DNA of 64,000 bases. Origin: Ornithinimicrobium sediminis (GTDB lineage: Bacteria; Actinomycetota; Actinomycetes; Actinomycetales; Dermatophilaceae). The position numbers and the translations under genes are program-made. This document shows positions 59,120 to 64,000 of this stretch, piece after piece (the stretch's first letter is position 1; each line of letters opens with the position of its first letter). Below the pieces are notes generated by a model that had not been told where the DNA came from, searched no databases, and worked only from the letters and a program-made list of their open reading frames with translations. Location of the stretch: positions 124,001 through 188,000 of the forward strand of contig NZ_JAJSDQ010000006.1 in the NCBI RefSeq assembly GCF_021272345.1, written 5' to 3'.

Positions 59120-60036
59120 ACGGTCACCTCGGTGCGCTCGGCCACCGGCCGCCGCCGCCACAGCGAGGCCACGACGAGCCCGGCGACGATGTCCCAGATG
59201 CCCCACCAGGCGGCGACCAGCGCCATGCCGCCCAGCCCGTCGAAGTAGGTGAAGACCAGCAGCAGGCCCAGCCCGGCGTTGCGGATGCCGACCTCGAAGG
59301 TCATCGCCCGCGTGCTGCGTGCCGGCAGCCCGGTCGCGCGGCCGATGCCGTAGCCCAGCGCCAGGGCCAGCGCGTCGTGCAGGAACACCGCGACGAGCAC
59401 GACGCCGAGGAACTCGACGAGGACGTCCCAGTTGTTGGCGACGCCGACAGCGATGATCCCGCCCAGGCCGAGGAACGCGACCGGCCCGACGAAGCGCCGC
59501 CCCACGGCCGCCACCCGCGGGGCGTAGCGCACCGTGGCCAGCCCGACCACGAAGGGCACCCCGATGACGATGCCGATCTCGGTGAGCATGTCGAGCGCGC
59601 TGAGCTCGATGTCGGCGAGCACCTCACGGCCGCTCGGGTGCAGCCCGCCCCAGAAGGCGACGTTGACCGGCATGAGGAAGATCGCGAGCACGTTGCCGAC
59701 CGCGGTCATCGACACCGACAGCGCCACGTCGCCGCCGGCGCGGTGGGTGAGGATGTTGGAGACGTTGCCCGGCGGGCAGCACGCGACCAGGATCATGCCG
59801 AGGGCCACCGAGCCGCGCACGTCGAGCAGCAGGGTGAGCACGAAGGTCAGCGCCGGCAGCAGCAGGAACTGCGCGACCACGCCGACGGCGATGCTGCCCG
59901 GCCGGCGCACCGCCGCGGCGAAGTCCTCCAGCCGGGTGTCCAGCGCGACCCCGAGGAGGATGGCGGCGATGACGATCTTGAGGGTGGTCAGCGACGCCTC
60001 GTCGAAGGCGATGCGGATGCTGTCGACATCGGTCAC
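59116..60036 (-). CDS. Bile acid:sodium symporter (BASS) family transporter, 306 aa
   Basis: About nine or ten membrane helices. The motifs LVACCPPGNVSNILTHRAGG and MTFEVGIRNAGLGLLLVF are the conserved crossover and Na-binding regions of BASS transporters. These move organic anions with sodium; substrate unknown. The GTG start overlaps the FMO stop and the TGA overlaps the epimerase start, so all three genes are coupled. Confidence 0.88.
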   Translation of the reverse strand: MTDVDSIRIAFDEASLTTLKIVIAAILLGVALDTRLEDFAAAVRRPGSIAVGVVAQFLLLPALTFVLTLLLDVRGSVALGMILVACCPPGNVSNILTHRAGGDVALSVSMTAVGNVLAIFLMPVNVAFWGGLHPSGREVLADIELSALDMLTEIGIVIGVPFVVGLATVRYAPRVAAVGRRFVGPVAFLGLGGIIAVGVANNWDVLVEFLGVVLVAVFLHDALALALGYGIGRATGLPARSTRAMTFEVGIRNAGLGLLLVFTYFDGLGGMALVAAWWGIWDIVAGLVVASLWRRRPVAERTEVTV

Positions 60037-61331
60037 GGGCGCACCCCCAGGGCCTCGGTCTCCCGGCGCACGGTACGACGGTAGGCGTCCTTGTTGACGT
60101 AGTAGGCCATCCGCTCCAGCCCGAGGTAGTGGTAGCCGCCGGAGAGGTCGGGCCGCGGGCCGGTCATGTGCTCCTCGAGGGCAGCGGCGCGCTCAGGGGC
60201 CTCGCTCAGGGCACGCAGGTATGCCGCGACCAGCTCGGCCTGCTCGTAGCGGCCCTGCCAGCCGATGCCGGAGGCCTCGATCATGCCGAGCACGAAGAGC
60301 CCGGTGCCGGGTCCGGCGAAGATGTTGAGGTAGAGGTCCGGGGCCATCCCCGACCAGTGCAGGTGTGCCGGGTCGACGAACGGGTAGTGCAGGCGGTAGC
60401 CGGTGGCCAGCACCACCACGTCGTAGCCGAGCCGGCTGCCGTCGGTGAACACCACCCCGTCGCCGTCGAAGCGCTGCACGTCGGGGCGCACCGTCACGTC
60501 GCCGTGCCCGAGGTGGTGCAGGATCAGGCTGTTGACGATGGGGTGGGACTCGTAGAGCCGGTGGTCCGGCTCGGGGAAGCCGAAGCGCGTCGGGTCGCCG
60601 GTGAACAGACGCAGCACCCGGGTGTCGACGGCCTGCTTGAGGCGCGCGGGCAGCGGACGACCCTGGTTGAGGGTGTCGGCCGGCTTGCCGAAGAGGTACT
60701 TCGGCACGAAGTGGTAGCCCCGACGCACGCTGATGTCGACCGAGGCCGCGTGGTGCACCGCGTCGACGACGATGTCGCAGCCGGAGTTGCCGGCGCCGAC
60801 GACCAGCACCCGCTTGCCGGCGAAGACCTCCGGCCGCTTGTAGGCGCTGGTGTGCATCAGCTCGCCGTCGAAGTGCCCCTCGAAGGTGGGCACGTGGGGC
60901 TCGCTGAGCGTGCCGTTGGCGATGAGCACCCCTGCGTGCAGGCGGGTATGCCGTCCGCCCGGCCCGTCGCTGGTCACGGCCCAGCCCTCACCCTCCGGCT
61001 CGACCGAGACCACCTCGGTGTCGAACGCGAAGCCCTGCCGCAGGTCGAAGGTGTCGGCGAAGCCGCGGAAGTAGGCCAGCAGCTCACGGTGGCTCGGGTA
61101 GTCGGCCACCGACTCGTCCATCGGGAACTCGGTGAACTGGGTCGTGGTGCGCGAGGAGATCAGGTGCGCCGACTCGTAGACCGTGCTGCGTGGGCCGTCG
61201 ATGTTCCACAGCCCGCCGACGTCACCGGCCAGCTCGTAGCCCGTCCACGGCAGCCCGAAGCGCTGCAGGTTGCGCGCCGCCGCCAGCCCCGACGGTCCGG
61301 CACCGATCACGGCGTAGGTCAGCTCTGACAC
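60033..61331 (-). CDS. Flavin-containing monooxygenase (FMO/BVMO-like), 432 aa
   Basis: FAD motif GAGPSGLAAARNLQRFG, FMO signature FDGELMHTSAY (FxGxxxHxxxY) and NADPH motif VVGAGNSGCDI are all present, then ATGYRLHYPF. The enzyme oxygenates N, S or carbonyl groups with NADPH and O2. It heads an operon with a BASS transporter and an epimerase, suggesting oxidation of an imported organic acid or a metabolite to export. GTG 61331 is supported by a CAGACT box 7 bases upstream. Confidence 0.9.
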   Translation of the reverse strand: MSELTYAVIGAGPSGLAAARNLQRFGLPWTGYELAGDVGGLWNIDGPRSTVYESAHLISSRTTTQFTEFPMDESVADYPSHRELLAYFRGFADTFDLRQGFAFDTEVVSVEPEGEGWAVTSDGPGGRHTRLHAGVLIANGTLSEPHVPTFEGHFDGELMHTSAYKRPEVFAGKRVLVVGAGNSGCDIVVDAVHHAASVDISVRRGYHFVPKYLFGKPADTLNQGRPLPARLKQAVDTRVLRLFTGDPTRFGFPEPDHRLYESHPIVNSLILHHLGHGDVTVRPDVQRFDGDGVVFTDGSRLGYDVVVLATGYRLHYPFVDPAHLHWSGMAPDLYLNIFAGPGTGLFVLGMIEASGIGWQGRYEQAELVAAYLRALSEAPERAAALEEHMTGPRPDLSGGYHYLGLERMAYYVNKDAYRRTVRRETEALGVRP

Positions 61332-62265
61332 GCCACGGAGTCTGCCAGAGCCCCCCGACCGCTCGATGTGATGCGCACGGGGTCCGCAATCTGCCGGACC
61401 CCTGAGCACCACACCCATGCACAGAGGCCCGGGAGTCCAGGTCGACGAAGGTGGCACGCAACGTCACCTCCCCGCGAGCAGCAGCGCGACGGTCTCGGCG
61501 GCGGTCGCTGTGGAAGCGCTCGCCGGCGTGCCAGAGCCGACCGTCGACCTCGACGTTCAGCCCGAACTCGCGGCTCTTGAGGTCGGTCCGGGTGCCGTCG
61601 TCCTCCACGACCTGGCGTTCGAAGGCCGGCAGGCCGTGCGGCCGCTGGACCCTGGTGGCGAACCACACCTCCGGCAGGCTCTCCGCCTCGTTGCCGATCT
61701 CGCCGAGCGCCAGCCGCAGCTGTCGGCGGTGTCGGTGGCGCCCCCGTACCCGCAGCTCGGCCAGCAGCGACTGCTCGTCGAGGCTGCGCTGTTGGCAGGC
61801 CCTGGCCGCCAGCGAGATGGCCTCGGGCAGGCTGCACTCCGGCCGGTCGGCCAGGTCGACGACCGTCTGTGCGAGCCGGGTGACCGGAAGGCCGTCCACA
61901 CTGGTGGAGGTCAGCCTGCGGCGCTGCACCGTGCGCACCCCATCCACCGGCCGTGGGCGCCGGCCGGGGCTCATCCCGATGGTGATGACCGTGGGTGCGA
62001 GCCTCTCCAGACGCCACAGGTAGGCCGCGGCATCGAGGGCCAGCACGCCGCCGCTGCCGCACCACAGCAGGCCTGCCCACGCCCTGGCGTGCCATGTCAC
62101 AGTGCCGTTGTGGGTGAGGTAGACCCCGCGGTGGACGCGCTGCCACTCGCCGCTGTCCACCCGCCAGCGCACCTGCTTGGCGGTCAGCCCGGCAGCGAGC
62201 GCCTGCGGTCTGCTGACGACGCCGTGCTGCCTGCGCGCCGTCCCCCTGAGGTCCACACGCGACAT
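61222..62265 (-). CDS. AbiEi-type antitoxin/DUF559-like endonuclease-fold protein with disturbed C-terminus, 347 aa
   Basis: The N-terminal winged helix (RRQHGVVSRPQALAAGLTAK, then RVHRGVYLTHNG) matches the AbiEi antitoxin-like domain. The C-terminal part has the endonuclease-fold signature RTDLKSREFGLNVEVDGRLW and FHSDRRRDRRAAARGEVTLR. Beyond TFVDLDSRAS the family match is lost, and the frame runs 110 bases into the FMO gene to stop at 61222. The 3' end has probably been truncated or frameshifted. ATG 62265 was chosen; GTG 62304 is possible. No AbiEii toxin gene is adjacent. Confidence 0.7.
   Translation of the reverse strand: MSRVDLRGTARRQHGVVSRPQALAAGLTAKQVRWRVDSGEWQRVHRGVYLTHNGTVTWHARAWAGLLWCGSGGVLALDAAAYLWRLERLAPTVITIGMSPGRRPRPVDGVRTVQRRRLTSTSVDGLPVTRLAQTVVDLADRPECSLPEAISLAARACQQRSLDEQSLLAELRVRGRHRHRRQLRLALGEIGNEAESLPEVWFATRVQRPHGLPAFERQVVEDDGTRTDLKSREFGLNVEVDGRLWHAGERFHSDRRRDRRAAARGEVTLRATFVDLDSRASVHGCGAQGSGRLRTPCASHRAVGGLWQTPWRVRADLRRDRCRTVGAGGGAQPAALRAAVDGLRAGR
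61339..61344 (-). promoter_or_regulatory. Candidate -10 box (CAGACT) for the FMO operon
   Basis: CAGACT ends 7 bases before GTG 61331 on the minus strand. It lies inside the disturbed 3' end of the AbiEi-like frame. Confidence 0.35.
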
Positions 62266-62408
62266 CCTGGTGCGGATGCGCTCGTCCTGGTGCCGTGCTT
62301 CCACAGGTACTCGGCACGCCGTTGCGAGCGCAGGAACTTCTAGCCCCTTGAGAGGCCACAGGTCACGGCGCGAGCCCGCCGAGTCCTCGGCGCAACGGTG
62401 GACTTCCG

Positions 62409-62414
62409 TAGGGT
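62409..62414 (+). promoter_or_regulatory. -10 box (TAGGGT) of the DUF2397 gene
   Basis: TAGGGT ends 6 bases before ATG 62421. It is identical in sequence and spacing to the recC box at 30204, and no ribosome-binding site is seen. Confidence 0.5.
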
Positions 62415-62420
62415 GTCCCC

Positions 62421-64000
62421 ATGTCGGAGGGCACCCTGCAGCCGGGCGAGCGGCTCACGCTCGGTGCGCTCAGGTATGCCGTCAACGAGGAGGCCGGCAC
62501 CTACCTTGCCGTCATGCGGCTCTTCACGACCGGCATCAGCGGCTTCCTCTCGGACCAGTCGGCCGACGAGGTTGCCGAGCGCCTGCGCGAGGCAGGAGTC
62601 CACCTCGACCGGGACACGGTGGACCAGCGCCTGTCCTATCTCGTCGAGCACGGCAACCTGGCGCGCAGCCCGCGGGAGGCCGAGGCCCGCAGCGTGCGGG
62701 AGTACCTCACGAACCGCGCCCGCTACCAGCTCACGCCGCGCGGCGAGCTGGTGCAGCGCCAGGTGGAGGAGCTGCTGACACGGTCCGACGGCGCCCGCGA
62801 GGTCTCCAGCGAGATGCTGCCGGGTCTGCTGTCAGGGCTGACCGGGCTCGTCGAGCTCTGCGACCAGGGCTTGGACGCCGCCGAGCCCACGGAGCTGGCC
62901 ACCCGAGTCTCGACGATCTTCGCCCAGTTCGAAGTGCTGGTCACCTCGACGCGCCAGTTCTACTCCTACCTCGCACAGGTGCTCACCCGCTTCGACCTCG
63001 GCCGCGACGAGTTCGTCCTCTTCAAGAGTGCGCTCATCGACTACCTGCAGCGCTTCGTCGACGAGATCTCCCGGCACATGCCGCAGGTCGCCGATCAGCT
63101 GTCGCGGCTCGAGCCGCACGTGCCGACGCTCTGCACACGGGCCGACTCCGCCGGGCGGCTCGTTGGTCTGGACGGCACCCAGGCCCGCCGGGCACCCGGT
63201 CTGGAGCCTGAGGACTGGCAGAGCCTGCACGCATGGTTCATCGGCTCGGCCTCTCGGCGCCCGGACGCCGACAACGTGCGCCGCCTGGCCACCGATGCTC
63301 TACGTGCCCTCCTCACCAACCTGCGCCGCCTGGCCGCGGGAGCTGACCGGCACCAGAGCCGCTACGGCGACCTCGTCCGGCTCGCCGGCTGGTTCGACGC
63401 GTCCTCGGACGACCGGGCCCACGAGCTGTGGGCCGCTTCCTTCGGGCTGTACTCAACGCGCCACCTGTCCTTCGCCGCCGAGACCGAGGGCGACCCGGTG
63501 CCGTCCACCCGCAGCTGGTGGGACTCCCCCGCCGCCGAGGTGCCGGTCGGCCTGCGGCTGCGAGGCGAGCGCCGGGCGTCCGGCCGGTCCGGGGCGCGAG
63601 TCGACTATTCCGCGGCCAAGCAGGCCCGGCTCGCCGAACGTGCGAAGCACGAGCGACGACTACAGCGCGCAGCCGCTGAGCTCGCGGCCCACGCGGGTCC
63701 GGTGGTGGAGGTGCGGCTCAGCGACGGAGCCCGCAGCACGTTCCTCGACCTGTATGCCGCAGCACTCGCCCAGGCGGGGCGTCCGCTCGGCGCCGACGCC
63801 GTGGCGACCGCCGAGCTGCGCGCCCCGGGCACCAGCCTCTCGCTGCTGGTCCGCCGGCAGCCGGGGGCCCAGGTGCGGCTGCGGAGCCCGGGAGGGGTGC
63901 TGACGCTCTGTGACCTGACAGTCGACCTGACAGTGGAGGCGGACGCCGACGTGGACAACGACGGCGTGCACAACGACGGCATGACGCCACTGAGGGCCCA
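62421..64000 (+). CDS. DUF2397 (TIGR02677) protein, JetA-like component of a type III Wadjet-type locus, 3' end missing
   Basis: 526 codons are visible and open to the window edge. Family features: LRYAVNEEAGTYLAVMRLFT at the start, a winged-helix part YLVEHGNLARSPREAEARSV with REYLTNRARYQLTPRGE, FKSALIDYLQRFVDEI, HAWFIGSASRRPDADNVRRL, and the late LWAASFGLYSTRHLSFAAE and WWDSPAAEVPVGLRLRGERR. DUF2397 proteins are encoded with DUF2398, SbcC-like and DUF2399 proteins. As I recall, this set is the type III Wadjet system against plasmids. Tyr TAT codons outside the TATGCC context (at about 62638 and 63606) differ from neighbouring genes and suggest acquisition. Confidence 0.82.
   Translation, partial: MSEGTLQPGERLTLGALRYAVNEEAGTYLAVMRLFTTGISGFLSDQSADEVAERLREAGVHLDRDTVDQRLSYLVEHGNLARSPREAEARSVREYLTNRARYQLTPRGELVQRQVEELLTRSDGAREVSSEMLPGLLSGLTGLVELCDQGLDAAEPTELATRVSTIFAQFEVLVTSTRQFYSYLAQVLTRFDLGRDEFVLFKSALIDYLQRFVDEISRHMPQVADQLSRLEPHVPTLCTRADSAGRLVGLDGTQARRAPGLEPEDWQSLHAWFIGSASRRPDADNVRRLATDALRALLTNLRRLAAGADRHQSRYGDLVRLAGWFDASSDDRAHELWAASFGLYSTRHLSFAAETEGDPVPSTRSWWDSPAAEVPVGLRLRGERRASGRSGARVDYSAAKQARLAERAKHERRLQRAAAELAAHAGPVVEVRLSDGARSTFLDLYAAALAQAGRPLGADAVATAELRAPGTSLSLLVRRQPGAQVRLRSPGGVLTLCDLTVDLTVEADADVDNDGVHNDGMTPLRA

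Noticed and set aside
1-64000. tRNA, rRNA, riboswitch or insertion sequence
   Set aside because: I saw no tRNA T-loop/acceptor pattern, no rRNA signature, no known riboswitch core and no transposase or terminal repeats.

Overview
The window is very GC-rich DNA (by eye about 72-73% G+C) with almost exclusive C/G third codon positions, many GTG starts and 4-base ATGA/GTGA stop-start overlaps. It looks like a chromosomal segment of a high-GC actinomycete. The mix of a ParC-type topoisomerase subunit, RecBCD, class F sortase, DUF5995, DUF5998 and Holin-X proteins suggests Micrococcales, probably near Intrasporangiaceae/Ornithinimicrobiaceae. I see no rRNA, tRNA, CRISPR array, insertion sequence or integrase. 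The genus is an inference from gene content.

Layout. 1-4.6 kb (minus): a coupled run of an ECF-like sigma factor, a GNAT/acyl-CoA-ligase fusion (Pat-like), DUF5998 and a partial alkaline-phosphatase-family protein. 4.6-9 kb: nitroreductase, a secreted cell-wall-binding-repeat polysaccharide deacetylase, a TipAS-type MerR regulator and a secreted SGNH hydrolase. 9.1-16.5 kb: parC, a NarL-type two-component system, DUF5995, and a DUF429 (RNase H-fold) protein fused to a RelA/SpoT-type synthetase domain. 16.5-20 kb: a divergent UbiA prenyltransferase and a type III PKS/ICMT/flavoprotein operon, probably for a phenolic lipid or quinone. 20.1-24.8 kb: class F sortase with a CHRD surface protein, then a coupled membrane/envelope operon (DUF3618, Holin-X, helical membrane protein), DUF4383 and a 40-residue membrane peptide.

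24.8-30 kb: gamma-glutamyltransferase lipoprotein, an SDR, a 52-residue membrane peptide, and a second cell-wall-binding-repeat protein with a peptidase-like domain in a relatively AT-rich island. 30.2-38.9 kb: a compact overlapping recC-recB-recD operon. 38.9-45.5 kb: subtilisin-like protease, small secreted protein, metallophosphoesterase, SRPBCC protein, a pair of genes sharing an ISNV(A/G)RDQ motif (one with an FHA domain), an SDR and a cysteine-free HesB/IscA-like protein. 45.5-51.7 kb: a Trp-rich 37-residue peptide gene, DUF4870, a polytopic membrane protein, a Mut7-C protein, two small acidic proteins, and a three-gene coupled operon ending in a zinc-ribbon/FHA protein.

51.8-62.3 kb: DAO-type oxidase, aldo/keto reductase, a Tat-type L,D-transpeptidase, a frameshifted chloramphenicol-phosphotransferase-like gene, SRPBCC, an orphan phage gpD-like protein, an AAA ATPase behind phased TATAGC repeats, a coupled epimerase/BASS transporter/FMO operon, and an AbiEi/endonuclease-like gene. 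62.4-64 kb: the start of a DUF2397 gene, the first gene expected of a type III Wadjet-like defence locus that continues outside the window.

Two window-wide signals stand out. The octamer CGGCATAC/GTATGCCG occurs 34 times across genes and intergenic DNA and appears to explain most TAT tyrosine codons. About a dozen genes have a TANNNT-like -10 box ending 6-7 nt before the start codon, the arrangement of leaderless actinobacterial transcripts. Two CRP/GlxR-like palindromes lie upstream of secreted-protein genes.
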